Assembly: GCA_015065325.1 (NCBI GenBank)
Contig: SVQO01000007.1
Span: forward strand, 29,804-93,803
From: Oscillospiraceae bacterium
GTDB lineage: Bacteria; Bacillota; Clostridia; Oscillospirales; SIG627
Direction of reading: 5' to 3'
Length of the DNA: 64,000 bases
The translations under genes were made by a program, and so were the position numbers. The notes below the pieces were generated by a model that was not told the origin of the DNA, made no database searches, and worked only from the letters and a program-made list of their open reading frames with translations. Positions 19,921 through 28,945 of the stretch are shown here, piece after piece; position 1 is the first letter of the stretch, and the number at the start of each line of letters is the position of its first letter.

Positions 19921-19942
19921 GAGGTATTTGTAAAAAAAAGAG

Positions 19943-19971
19943 AAAAAAGAGAGCGTTCGCTCTCTTTTTTT
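19943..19971 (-). terminator. Terminator of the phosphomutase gene
   Basis: GAGAGCG/CGCTCTC stem (19949-19955 with 19958-19964) enclosed by A and T tracts; it overlaps the stop of the gene at 19971. Confidence 0.75.
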
Positions 19972-21392
19972 CAAAGTTCAAAATGTGCTTTAATTTTTTC
20001 GCAGATAATAAGTGTGTCTTCCTTTTTATCCATCTCACAAAAAACGCGAAGGATAGGTTCTGTTCCGGAAAAACGAATGATTGCCCATCCGCCGCCCTTG
20101 ATGAAGATTTTACAACCGTCCAAGTAGGATACGCGATCTATTTCAAAAGGCGCCAGACAAGGAAGCTCTTTTTCTGTAAATAATCTGTGCATCAAGGCTT
20201 CTTTCTTTTCCTGAGAAAAAGCGTAGGATGCTTCTTCCATGTAAGGATTTCCGAATTCATTTCTGATCTTTTGCATCAATTCAGAAAGCTTCAGACCGGA
20301 TACTGCAACCATTTCTACCAGTAGCGAGGCGGCATAAACTCCGTCTTTACCTTTGATGTGTCCGGTTACCGTAAGACCGCCTGAGGATTCACCTCCGATG
20401 ACAGCGTTGGATTCAACCATTTTCGCGGAAATATGCTTGAATCCAACGGGGACCTCGTAACACTTTTGTCCGAACTTTTCCGCGATGGCGTCCATTCTGT
20501 GAGTCGTTGCGAGATTCCTGACGCAAGGACCAACCCAGCCCTTGTATTTGAGCAAATAGTAATACAAAAGAACCAAAATGTCGTTGGGATGCAGATAATT
20601 TCCTTGATCGTCGATTACACCGAGACGGTCTGCATCTCCGTCGGTAGCGAGACCAAGATCAAAGCCGCCGTCCAAAACGTAGGTTTTCAGCATATTCAGA
20701 CGGTCGTCGGAAGGAGCCGGCATTTTTCCTCCGAAAAGTGTATCATGCTCTGCGTGGATAATATCAAGCTGACAACGGCAGGTTGTCAGAATGGTATTTA
20801 ACGCGGTTCCGCTGACACCGTACATCGGATCAAGAACGATGCGAAGCTGTGCTTCACGGATTTTATTGGTATCTACTTTTTCGATGATATCGTCGATGTA
20901 TTCATTCATCGGGTAGAATTCTGTTACAAACCCGGATTCCAGAGCTTTTTCGTAGGGGATCGCTTGGATTTTGAGGTTTTTACGTTCCAGTTCCTCGGCG
21001 TAACGCTCAATATCTTTGGTTTGTAATTCATCAGCATCCTTCCCTCCGGCTGTGAAAACCTTAATGCCGTTGTAGAGAGAAGGGTTATGGCTTGCGGTTA
21101 CCATCAGACCGTAAGGAAAATCGTGCTTTTCTACGTAGTTCATAATTAAGGGGGTGGGAACGCTCCTGCATACGAAATAGCAATGGATACTTTCGGCTGC
21201 AAACACTTCACAGATCCATTTTACGGTTTCTTTGGATAAAAATCTTCGATCGTAACCGATTACGATGCCCTTCTTTTCATTGTTTTCAGCCTTCATTTTG
21301 TTGGCCATTGCTTTGGCGAACAGTTGAATATTAGCCTTTGTAAATTCGTCGCCGATGATAGCTCTCCAGCCACCTGTTCCAAATTTGATCAT
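19971..21392 (-). CDS. Phosphoglucomutase/phosphomannomutase family enzyme
   Basis: 473 residues of the alpha-D-phosphohexomutase family. All four active-site segments are visible: TASHNPSLYNG with the phosphorylated Ser, DGDADRLGV (magnesium loop), GGESSGG (sugar loop) and RFSGTEPILR (phosphate loop). It interconverts hexose 1- and 6-phosphates. The sequence does not settle whether glucose, mannose or glucosamine is preferred. It follows the phosphodiester glycosidase-like gene by 13 bp and shares its promoter. Confidence 0.92.
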   Translation of the reverse strand: MIKFGTGGWRAIIGDEFTKANIQLFAKAMANKMKAENNEKKGIVIGYDRRFLSKETVKWICEVFAAESIHCYFVCRSVPTPLIMNYVEKHDFPYGLMVTASHNPSLYNGIKVFTAGGKDADELQTKDIERYAEELERKNLKIQAIPYEKALESGFVTEFYPMNEYIDDIIEKVDTNKIREAQLRIVLDPMYGVSGTALNTILTTCRCQLDIIHAEHDTLFGGKMPAPSDDRLNMLKTYVLDGGFDLGLATDGDADRLGVIDDQGNYLHPNDILVLLYYYLLKYKGWVGPCVRNLATTHRMDAIAEKFGQKCYEVPVGFKHISAKMVESNAVIGGESSGGLTVTGHIKGKDGVYAASLLVEMVAVSGLKLSELMQKIRNEFGNPYMEEASYAFSQEKKEALMHRLFTEKELPCLAPFEIDRVSYLDGCKIFIKGGGWAIIRFSGTEPILRVFCEMDKKEDTLIICEKIKAHFEL

Positions 21393-21405
21393 AAATTCCT
21401 CACTT

Positions 21406-23754
21406 TCATTGTTTCAACGGCACATATAGAACCGTATTAATCGGTCGTACCATTCCAACTGTACTGCCGGTAGATGTAGAGGGGAGGCTAAGCTCCGTAA
21501 AACTTCCGTTTTGAACCATGCCGAGCATTGCAGATCCTCCGCCGTCAACGTTCATTAAGAACTGCATGTCCGGTATGAGTGTGCGTGCGATCAAGCACAT
21601 TTCAGAATAATCTGCGCCGTCAGAATCTGATGTTCTTCCTGAAAAAACAAGGATTATAAGCTCTCCGCTTTTTGTGATTCCGATAGCGGTGCGAGGATGC
21701 TTCGCCAGGGTATGCAACGCCGATTCCTGCGTTTGACGAGATAAAGGAGAGGTCCATCCATCTTCGTAAAACCATTTATCCATATGGTCGCCGTCGCAAA
21801 GTCCGATACCATCAAGGATCAGGGATAGTCCGCCGCCGTATGCCCATTTGACTCCGTTCCATTCCTTGGAATCTACTCCTTCGGGGGCATCAAGCTTGAC
21901 TTGTACACTTACGCTTTTTGTTTCGTAATATCCTCGTTCATTTTTTATAAGCCCAAGCGAATTACAAAGTTTTTCGCCGAGCTCTTTTTCAAGAGAAATT
22001 ACAACCCCCATACCGGGAAGCAGCACGTCACCGTCTCGGATAGCGGTAATCCGTTCCTGAATCAAAACAAAATTGACGCGTTCTTTCCCAACCGCTTTGC
22101 GATATGTTTCTCTGTCTGCATCTTCGTCCGATAAGGAAATATAGGGAGTATAAATACAAACGGGTGCTTGAGGCTTATCATCCTTTGGATCTACATTTTC
22201 CTTATCCCATGACAGAGTGTTACCGTTGATTGAAAGTTGCCCGCCTCCAAGTCTGAAGTTGAAGAACAAAAATTCTCCGTTTTCCTTTAATGCGATACAC
22301 GTTTTACGGAAAAGAGGAAACGTTTCGATCCTTTTGCCGTTGCGATACTCCAAGAGGTAATCCAAATGTCCTGCATCAACTTCAGACATTTCGTCTATCC
22401 TGTCTTGACGCAGAGTGTTATACAGAGTTGCAAGCTTGGGCGTTAAAAAGAATAAAAAGTTTGATACGATTCCGGTGCCATCTTGCTTCTCTTGGCGAAT
22501 TTTTTCGCGGAGGGATGTTTTTTTTCCGCAGGGGAGAACTCCTGCGCCGTCGCTGTTTTTGATGCATACGCCATGCACGAGGATTTTTCCCTTGATTCCT
22601 TCGGTTTCACTTTCGGTAAAGGTCTTGTGAAAATATCTGCAGTTTGAAAAGCTCTCAAGGTGCTCTTTGATAGCTCGAGCTCGCAGAAAATCGTACTGTT
22701 CAAGAGTGATTTTTTCGTTTGGCAAGTCGTTTAACGATAAATTTTCATCAAGTGGCGCGTTTGGGTCTGTTTCGTAAATGTTGAAAAAGCAATGAGGATA
22801 ACGGTTATAAAGCTCCTTTGTTGAAAGAGAATAGATTTGATCACCGTATTTTTTTGCAAGCTTTGCAAGAATTAAATAAGAAAGCCTTGTTTTTTTTGTT
22901 ATAGGAACGTTTTCCACGATAGAAAAGCCGCTGGGAACGAATATTGCAGCTTCTCTTACAATGCCGAGTTGACCGGCTACGGCGCAAGCGTGGTATCCCT
23001 TCGGAATGCAGAAAATTCCGCAAGGAATTTGTAGTTTGCGTGCATCCAGCAGTCCGCTTTCTCCAAAAATAAGAAGAGAGCATTGTTTGATGTTGTAATC
23101 ATTCCTCTCGGAAACAAGCTTACCATTTTCCAAGGAAACGGTATTGATCTCGGGTTCTTTTAAAAGCGAAGTTAAGAGGGGAGGAGAGGGTAAGCCGTAT
23201 TCTGCATTTGCAGACGTAATATAAACGATCTTTTTGTTTTGATAAACCGATGTGGATAAAACCTGTTTCATAGTTGCAAACAAGTTCGGCTCCGTAATTG
23301 CAACAAAAATCGTATTTTTGTCAGCACAGTATTTTTCAATCAGGTCCCGTTGGTCAGTGCAATTATCAAAACTCAGAGGGCGGCTTTCTTCGGAAAATAT
23401 TTCCCAAAGCTTAATGAAAGTGTTTACTCCGAAGATTTCCTCGCGTATGTCTGTTACGAACCGATATATTTCTTCGATAGAATAATCGTCAAAGTTTTTT
23501 AGCGTTTCCAGTGAAAAGAGGGAAGAAATTTTTTTCTTATATTCATAATGCTTTTCTTTCGAGATCAAACCGCGGGTTTCCAAAAGCTCAGCGGTCGTGT
23601 CGGAAATGATCGTGCTTTTTCTGCCTTTTTTCGCGAAGGTAATATGTACATCGCGATAAATAAAGCAATAGTACAGAACGTCGCCGATAAAGTCTTTTCT
23701 GTAATAGGATCCTGCTCTTCTGTCAGAGCGTTGCAAAACAAGTTCTTTTGTCAT
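21406..23754 (-). CDS. Large protein with C-terminal phosphodiester glycosidase (NAGPA) domain
   Basis: 782 residues from the ATG at 23754, preceded by GGGGAAGG. The last 300 residues match the NAGPA/phosphodiester glycosidase fold: TAIGITKSGELIILVFSGR, then a conserved Asp/Glu region and NVDGGGSAMLG. In other proteins this domain removes a sugar from a phosphodiester or acts on cell-wall polymers. The first 480 residues have no motif I recognise. There is no signal peptide, which is odd because most bacterial members are exported. It is co-transcribed with a hexose phosphomutase, which hints at sugar-phosphate or envelope-polymer metabolism. Confidence 0.7.
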   Translation of the reverse strand: MTKELVLQRSDRRAGSYYRKDFIGDVLYYCFIYRDVHITFAKKGRKSTIISDTTAELLETRGLISKEKHYEYKKKISSLFSLETLKNFDDYSIEEIYRFVTDIREEIFGVNTFIKLWEIFSEESRPLSFDNCTDQRDLIEKYCADKNTIFVAITEPNLFATMKQVLSTSVYQNKKIVYITSANAEYGLPSPPLLTSLLKEPEINTVSLENGKLVSERNDYNIKQCSLLIFGESGLLDARKLQIPCGIFCIPKGYHACAVAGQLGIVREAAIFVPSGFSIVENVPITKKTRLSYLILAKLAKKYGDQIYSLSTKELYNRYPHCFFNIYETDPNAPLDENLSLNDLPNEKITLEQYDFLRARAIKEHLESFSNCRYFHKTFTESETEGIKGKILVHGVCIKNSDGAGVLPCGKKTSLREKIRQEKQDGTGIVSNFLFFLTPKLATLYNTLRQDRIDEMSEVDAGHLDYLLEYRNGKRIETFPLFRKTCIALKENGEFLFFNFRLGGGQLSINGNTLSWDKENVDPKDDKPQAPVCIYTPYISLSDEDADRETYRKAVGKERVNFVLIQERITAIRDGDVLLPGMGVVISLEKELGEKLCNSLGLIKNERGYYETKSVSVQVKLDAPEGVDSKEWNGVKWAYGGGLSLILDGIGLCDGDHMDKWFYEDGWTSPLSRQTQESALHTLAKHPRTAIGITKSGELIILVFSGRTSDSDGADYSEMCLIARTLIPDMQFLMNVDGGGSAMLGMVQNGSFTELSLPSTSTGSTVGMVRPINTVLYVPLKQ

Positions 23755-23784
23755 AATCCTTCCCCAATGTAAATTTGAATTGAC

Positions 23785-23813
23785 ATTATAACACCGTTTT
23801 TCTGAAAAATCAA
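23785..23813 (-). promoter_or_regulatory. Promoter of the phosphodiester glycosidase-phosphomutase operon
   Basis: On the minus strand, TTGATT (23808-23813), a 17 bp spacer and TATAAT (23785-23790). Confidence 0.7.
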
Positions 23814-23861
23814 CCGAAACTTCTTTTACAAGAAAAAGAAATGATCGGCTTTTACATAAGA

Positions 23862-23890
23862 AAAGGTCTTGTCGAGTTGGCAAGACCTTT
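23862..23890 (-). terminator. Terminator of the aspS-gatCAB operon
   Basis: AAAGGTCTTG (23862-23871) pairs with CAAGACCTTT (23881-23890) across a 9-base loop. It lies just after the gatB stop on the minus strand, followed by T-rich sequence. Confidence 0.8.
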
Positions 23891-23896
23891 AAAAAT

Positions 23897-25342
23897 TTAG
23901 TCGATTTTATTGATAGCATCAATCAGCAAGGTTCTAAGCTCTTGGGGATTGCAATTTCCGCGAAGCTCTTTCATGCACTTTCCAAACAACGCCATCAAAG
24001 CCTTTTCTTTGCCTCCTTTGAAGTCGGCAACGGCTTTGGGATCGGATGCGATGGCAGCTTGGATAACCTTGTCAACCAATCCGGTATCGGTGGAAATGAT
24101 CAAACTGTTCTCTTTTGCGTAAGCTTCGGGATCAAGCCGGCTATCGTCGAACATAACGTCCAGGATTTTACGACCGTTGGGTCGGCTTACTTTTCCGTCA
24201 GCAACGAGCTTAATCAGCTTGCCAAGCGTTTCACCGTTGAGTTTCAGCATATCGTAGGTCATCTGGCGAGCGTTCAGCGTCTTCATTACGTCGGAGATCA
24301 TCCAATTCGCCGCGTCCTTTGCGTTGCCGCAGACCTTCATCGCACCCTCAAAGCACTCGCAAAGTGCAATGCTTTCACAAAGTCGCTTAGCATCGTACTC
24401 GGTCAGAGCATATTCTTCTGTATAACGGGCGAGTTTGGTTTCGGGAAATTCGGGAAGGGAAGCCTTGATTTTCTCAAACCAAGTATCATCGATTACAACG
24501 GGCATAATATTCGGGTCTGGGAAGTAGCGGTAATCGCCTGCCGTTTCCTTTGTACGCATCGCAAAGCTTTTTCCCTTGATGTCGTCCCAGCGCCTGGTTT
24601 CTTGTACCAAAACCTCAGTTCCGTTTTCAACTGCATCAATGTGGCGCGCAGTTTCGTATTCGATGGCGCGTTTAATTGCTTCAATGGAGTTCATATTCTT
24701 GATCTCCGTGCGCACGCCGTATTCCGTTGCACCTTCGGGGCGTACAGACAGGTTTACGTCACAGCGCATCGTGCCGTGTGCCATTTCGCATTCTGCAACT
24801 CTGGCGTAACGAAGCAAGGTTTTCAACCTGTCCAGATAAGCTTCAACCTCGTCGGCGGAGGAGAGGTCAGGCTGGCTTACGATCTCAATCAGCGGGACGC
24901 TGGTTCTGTTGAAATCCACGTGCGTCGTTCCTTCGCGAATATCGTGAACCAACTTACCCGCATCTTCTTCCATATGGATTTGTTTGATTCGGATGCCCTT
25001 TTTTCCGTCCTTCGTTTCGATCTCTACGAGGCCGTTGACAGCAACGGGAGAAAACCACTGGGTGGTTTGGAAAGCCGCAGGAAGGTCGGGATAGTAATAG
25101 CTCTTCTTATCAAAGGTAGTAGTGCGGTTGATATGACAGTTCAGCATCATACCGGCTTTCATACCAAAATCAACTACGCGCTTATTGACAATGGGAAGCA
25201 TACCGGGCATACCGCAGCATGCTGGGCATACGTGGGTATTGGGCTCAGCTCCGTAGGAATGTGCAGAGCAGGAGCAGAAAATTTTTGAGTCGGTTGCAAG
25301 TTCTACGTGAACTTCAAGACCGATGACGGTTTCGTAACGCAT
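23897..25342 (-). CDS. gatB: Aspartyl/glutamyl-tRNA amidotransferase subunit B
   Basis: 481 residues from the ATG at 25342 (GGAGGG upstream), normal GatB length. GLEVHVEL opens the kinase/transamidase domain, the zinc cysteines lie in CSCSAHSYGAEPN and HVCPACCG, and HMEEDAGKL and DFNRTSVPLIEIVS are intact. The C-terminal YqeY-like tRNA-binding tail is present. GatB phosphorylates the acyl group of Asp-tRNA(Asn) or Glu-tRNA(Gln) and swaps it for ammonia. The ammonia normally comes from GatA through a channel, yet the GatA here appears inactive as an amidase. Last gene of the operon. Confidence 0.95.
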   Translation of the reverse strand: MRYETVIGLEVHVELATDSKIFCSCSAHSYGAEPNTHVCPACCGMPGMLPIVNKRVVDFGMKAGMMLNCHINRTTTFDKKSYYYPDLPAAFQTTQWFSPVAVNGLVEIETKDGKKGIRIKQIHMEEDAGKLVHDIREGTTHVDFNRTSVPLIEIVSQPDLSSADEVEAYLDRLKTLLRYARVAECEMAHGTMRCDVNLSVRPEGATEYGVRTEIKNMNSIEAIKRAIEYETARHIDAVENGTEVLVQETRRWDDIKGKSFAMRTKETAGDYRYFPDPNIMPVVIDDTWFEKIKASLPEFPETKLARYTEEYALTEYDAKRLCESIALCECFEGAMKVCGNAKDAANWMISDVMKTLNARQMTYDMLKLNGETLGKLIKLVADGKVSRPNGRKILDVMFDDSRLDPEAYAKENSLIISTDTGLVDKVIQAAIASDPKAVADFKGGKEKALMALFGKCMKELRGNCNPQELRTLLIDAINKID

Positions 25343-25346
25343 CTTA

Positions 25347-26534
25347 TTATCCCTCCTGTTCAATGATTTGTGCCAAGCAAAGTAGTTTTCCTTCTTCAAA
25401 GGCATCGGCAATGAATTGCACGCCGCCTGCTACGAGAGCAGGAAGTCCGGTAATCGACGCAGGAGCGGTGAATTTGTTTTCCTCGTAACACAGCGTCAGG
25501 TTTTCCTTTACATCCTCAACTGAGTAAGATGTTTTAGACGTAGCGGGGAGTAAAACTGCATCGTAAGATTTGAAAAGCAAGGCGAATTTCTCGGAAATCA
25601 CGCGTCTGATTCGCAAGGATTTATCGTACTGCTTCATGTAGTTTTTGTCTGAAAGAGTTTCAGATCCGAAAAGAATGCAGGTCTTGATCAGATCACCGAA
25701 AGCCTCGGTGCGGCTGTTGGTATAAAGCTCGTCAAGATTGGTGAAATTCTGAGTACGGTAGCCGTATTTTACGCCGTCAAAGCGTGAAACGTTGTTGCAG
25801 GTCTCAGCGCTCATGAGAATATTCCAAGCAACTCTTGCGGCGGCAATCTCATCGCTGTTGATTTCAACGACTTCAACTCCGCTTTTCTTCAATGCTTCAA
25901 TTGTTAAGTAGATACTTTTCTGTACATCTGCTTCAGCTTCAGCAATGAAATCCTTCAGTACGGCAACTTTTGCAGCCTTTTTTTCTTTATTGATCGAAAT
26001 ACAAGCATCTTCAGAAAGACTGGTTCCGTCCTTATCGTCGTGATGAGCGATCACAGACAAGATCTCGCGGACGGTGTCGGTTGTTTCTGCGCAAATTCCC
26101 ACGGTATCACCGGAGGAAGCAACGCCTACAAGACCAAAACGCGACACGGTACCGTAAGTCGGTTTCAGATATACAAGACCGCTCTGGGCAGCCCCTCTGC
26201 GGGGAGCGCCGTTGGCGTCAAGACAGAGGGCGGCGAGGACCTCTCCGTCTTTTACTAGCTCGCAGGGAGCGTAAACAAGCTTCCCATCCTTTTCGGTAGC
26301 GCCCTTATAGCAGGTTTCGCCCAAAAGGTCGATGGCAAATTCGCCAACCTTTGCTTTTCCGCCGAGTGCAAAGCCTGAGTTACTCAGGAGAGTAAATACC
26401 TCTGCATCAAACAGACTCATATAGCCGTCCAGCATTTTTGAACCCGCGGTGGTGGGAAGACTCTTGGTTAAAAAGAGGTCGTCAAGAGCAACGGTCTTTT
26501 CTTTTTTTTCACCTTTTGCAAGATAAAGCTCCAT
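25347..26534 (-). CDS. gatA: GatA homologue lacking the amidase catalytic residues
   Basis: 395 residues against about 485 for normal GatA. The scaffold is clear: TTAGSKMLDGY, LKPTYGTVSRFGLV, and a C-terminal half with RFDGVKYGYRT and TNSRTEAFGD. But the amidase-signature triad is gone. At the position of the Lys in VKDN the protein has Asp18 (ALDDLFLTK). The glycine/serine loop GGSSGGSAA holding the cis-Ser is deleted. The nucleophile Ser of SDTGGS is Ala110 (LDANGAPRRG, codon GCT). The first 60-70 residues of normal GatA are also missing. The frame is open throughout and GGAGG precedes the ATG, so this is a maintained gene, not debris. It lies between gatC and gatB and probably keeps a structural role. 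Confidence 0.9.
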   Translation of the reverse strand: MELYLAKGEKKEKTVALDDLFLTKSLPTTAGSKMLDGYMSLFDAEVFTLLSNSGFALGGKAKVGEFAIDLLGETCYKGATEKDGKLVYAPCELVKDGEVLAALCLDANGAPRRGAAQSGLVYLKPTYGTVSRFGLVGVASSGDTVGICAETTDTVREILSVIAHHDDKDGTSLSEDACISINKEKKAAKVAVLKDFIAEAEADVQKSIYLTIEALKKSGVEVVEINSDEIAAARVAWNILMSAETCNNVSRFDGVKYGYRTQNFTNLDELYTNSRTEAFGDLIKTCILFGSETLSDKNYMKQYDKSLRIRRVISEKFALLFKSYDAVLLPATSKTSYSVEDVKENLTLCYEENKFTAPASITGLPALVAGGVQFIADAFEEGKLLCLAQIIEQEG

Positions 26535-26545
26535 TTTTTACCTCC

Positions 26546-26827
26546 TTATTCTACGACACGGGGGACGCACCAGTATCCCTCGTCGGTGTCAACTGCACCT
26601 TTTTGCAGATCTTCTCTTTGGAATTTTTGATCGATCACGTCTTCACGGACCACGGTCTCAATGGGACACACGTGAACCATTCTTTCAACGTTTTCCGTGT
26701 CAATATTATTTAATACTCCAAGCTCTTCGTCACGCTTTGCAAAGAAAGCAATAACGGATGCTTTCTGTTCTTCGTTTAAAGAAAGCTGGTTGAGCATTGC
26801 AAGTTTTCTTAAAGTTTCTCTATCCAT
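26546..26827 (-). CDS. gatC: Aspartyl/glutamyl-tRNA amidotransferase subunit C
   Basis: 93 residues, the usual GatC size. The helical N-terminus (LRKLAMLNQLSLNEEQK) and the belt-like C-terminus with REDVIDQKFQREDL and a final GYWCVPRVVE match GatC. It wraps around GatA and GatB and holds them together. GGAGAACG precedes the ATG. It sits 11 bp before gatA and 15 bp after aspS. Confidence 0.9.
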   Translation of the reverse strand: MDRETLRKLAMLNQLSLNEEQKASVIAFFAKRDEELGVLNNIDTENVERMVHVCPIETVVREDVIDQKFQREDLQKGAVDTDEGYWCVPRVVE

Positions 26828-26842
26828 TTTCGTTCTCCAATA

Positions 26843-28618
26843 TTAGTCACGAACCTTGATATGCACTTCTCTGAGCTGTTGCTCGGTTACTTCTCCGGGA
26901 GCGCCCATCATCAGATCCTGAGCATTTCCGTTAAGGGGGAAGGCAATAACGTCTCTGATGGTTTCCTCCTCGGCGATCAGCATTACCATTCTGTCAACAC
27001 CGGGGGCCATACCTGCGTGGGGAGGAGCGCCGAAGGAAAATGCGGTGTAAAGCGCACCGAATTTTGCCTTTAGCTCGTCTTCGCCGTAACCTGCGATGGC
27101 AAAAGCTTTTCTCATGATCTCGGGATTGTGATTTCGAACTGCTCCGGAGGAGAGCTCAACACCGTTGCAAACGATGTCATACTGATAAGCAAAGATGTCC
27201 AAAGGATCTTTGTTTTCGAGTGCTTCCATACCGCCCTGAGGCATAGAGAAGGGGTTGTGCGTAAAGTCAATCTTGCCGGTTTCTTCGTTCTTTTCGTACA
27301 TGGGGAAGTCAACGATAAAGCAGAATTCAAAGGAGTCGTTCTTGATCAGACCAAGTTCGTTTCCGATCCAGGTTCTCATTTCTCCTGCAAGACGGTTGAT
27401 CACGTTTGCCGCATCGCTGATAAAGAACAGACTTTCTCCTTCCTGAATGCCGACAAGCTCTGTAAGCTCTGCCTTTTGCTCTTCGGTAAGGAATTTTGCA
27501 ATGGGACCCTTATATTCGCCTTCTTCGAGGGTAATGTAACCGATACCGAACTTCATGCCGATGCTTCTGGAATAAGCGTCGATTGCCTTTTCGAAGGCTT
27601 TCTTTCCGTCGCCGTCACCGTCCTTCTTAACGAGATAGTTTGCTACGATACCGCGAACGAGCTTGTTCTTGAAGGGGACAGTTCTGCCGTTGATGGTGAG
27701 AAATTCGTGCTTGGCAAAGAAATCGGTCAGGTCCTGAATGAGAAGGGGATTGCGCAGGTCGGGTTTGTCGGAGCCGTACTTCATCATAGCATCTGCAAAG
27801 GTGATGCGGCGGAAGGGGGGCTCGGAAACTTTTTTATCAGAGAACTTTTTGAAGGTATTATATACAACCTTTTCAGCAACTGCGAAAACATCCTCCTGGG
27901 TGGCAAAGCTCATTTCAAAATCAAGCTGATAGAATTCTCCGGGAGATCTGTCCTGACGTGCATCCTCATCACGGAAGCAGGGGGCGATCTGGAAATAGCG
28001 GTCGAAACCGGAAGCCATCAGCAGCTGCTTGAACTGTTGGGGAGCCTGAGGAAGCGCATAGAATTTTCCCTTATGCTTACGGCTGGGCACCAGATAGTCT
28101 CTTGCGCCCTCGGGAGAAGAAGCGGTCAGAATGGGGGTGTTGATCTCCATAAAGCCCATATCTTCCATCTGACGGCGCAGATAAGAGACGATCTTAGAGC
28201 GAAGCACGATGTTATCGTGGATTTTTCGATTTCTCAGATCCAGATATCTGTATTTCAGTCTTACTTCCTCTCGGGTCTGCGTAGAAGCGTCGATTTCAAA
28301 GGGCAGACCCAGCTGACAGGGACCAAGGACCTCAATGCGTGCAGCCTTAACCTCGATTAAGCCGGTGTCGAGCTTTGCGTTTACGGTGTCCTCGTCGCGG
28401 CGCATAACCTCGCCTTCAACAAGAATTACGGTCTCCTTGGGCATACCTTGGATCATCTTATCATCTGAAAGCACGACTTGGGTAATACCATAGTGGTCAC
28501 GAAGATCCACAAACAAAACGCCGCCGTGGTCGCGAACGGTGTCGATCCAACCGGTCAGAGTTACTTTCTGTCCGATGTGGTCAACTCTCAGATCGTTACA
28601 AGTGTGAGTTCTCAGCAT
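26843..28618 (-). CDS. aspS: Aspartyl-tRNA synthetase
   Basis: 591 residues, bacterial type: an N-terminal OB-fold anticodon-binding domain, the class II catalytic core with FMEINTPILTASSPEGARDYL, FRDEDARQDRSPGEFYQLD (motif 2) and GMAPGVDRMVM (motif 3), and the bacterial GAD insertion. It loads Asp on tRNA(Asp). Its place at the head of a gatCAB operon suggests it is non-discriminating and also makes Asp-tRNA(Asn) for the transamidation route. That is an inference; discrimination cannot be read with confidence here. The transcript begins with a T-box leader. Confidence 0.95.
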   Translation of the reverse strand: MLRTHTCNDLRVDHIGQKVTLTGWIDTVRDHGGVLFVDLRDHYGITQVVLSDDKMIQGMPKETVILVEGEVMRRDEDTVNAKLDTGLIEVKAARIEVLGPCQLGLPFEIDASTQTREEVRLKYRYLDLRNRKIHDNIVLRSKIVSYLRRQMEDMGFMEINTPILTASSPEGARDYLVPSRKHKGKFYALPQAPQQFKQLLMASGFDRYFQIAPCFRDEDARQDRSPGEFYQLDFEMSFATQEDVFAVAEKVVYNTFKKFSDKKVSEPPFRRITFADAMMKYGSDKPDLRNPLLIQDLTDFFAKHEFLTINGRTVPFKNKLVRGIVANYLVKKDGDGDGKKAFEKAIDAYSRSIGMKFGIGYITLEEGEYKGPIAKFLTEEQKAELTELVGIQEGESLFFISDAANVINRLAGEMRTWIGNELGLIKNDSFEFCFIVDFPMYEKNEETGKIDFTHNPFSMPQGGMEALENKDPLDIFAYQYDIVCNGVELSSGAVRNHNPEIMRKAFAIAGYGEDELKAKFGALYTAFSFGAPPHAGMAPGVDRMVMLIAEEETIRDVIAFPLNGNAQDLMMGAPGEVTEQQLREVHIKVRD

Positions 28619-28669
28619 AATTTTTTCCTCCGTATCATAGTATCTGCTTTTCGTTTGGTTTTATGGGGA

Positions 28670-28912
28670 GAAAACAAAAAACCTTTCGCCCCAAGCATGG
28701 GACGAAAGGTAAACTTCCGCGATACCACCCAAATTGACCGAAAAGGTCCTCTCATTTTCATCCTTACGGGATGAGCGTGCGGTTCTAATCACCCGGGGGC
28801 TTTCTTCCGCAAACTCCGGAGTGTTTTTCTCGAAAAGGCTTTGCCGAATTTCCACCGCCATCGGCTCTCTGAAAAAGCTGATTTTTCGATACTCTCTCCA
28901 TCTACGTATAGG
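28670..28912 (-). ncRNA. T-box riboswitch upstream of aspS-gatCAB
   Basis: The minus strand reads a complete T-box leader. Stem I carries GAGAGAGTATCGAAAA and AGAGAGCC followed by GGTGGAAATTCGG (distal loop). Then comes the antiterminator with the T-box sequence TGGGTGGTATCGCGG at 28717-28731, and a terminator formed by ACCTTTCG (28703-28710) and CGAAAGGT (28681-28688) with a T run. The likely specifier triplet is AAC (28823-28825), placed just before ACTCCGGAGT, which would read tRNA(Asn). Uncharged tRNA would then switch on the operon when Asn-tRNA is short. Confidence 0.9.
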
Positions 28913-28915
28913 GTA

Positions 28916-28945
28916 ATTATATCACGGATACATAGTTTTTGTCAA
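28916..28945 (-). promoter_or_regulatory. Promoter of the T-box-aspS-gatCAB operon
   Basis: On the minus strand, TTGACA (28940-28945), an 18 bp spacer and TATAAT (28916-28921), ending just ahead of T-box Stem I. Confidence 0.8.

Noticed and set aside
23942..25288. 448-codon plus-strand open frame opposite gatB
   Set aside because: Shadow of gatB; no ribosome site and no protein motif, low-complexity composition typical of antisense frames.
25347..26534. gatA as a pseudogene
   Set aside because: The frame is intact, start and ribosome site are good, conserved scaffold motifs persist, and it sits inside a regulated operon.
27128..28360. 410-codon plus-strand open frame opposite aspS
   Set aside because: Shadow of aspS, with no start signal and no recognisable domain.
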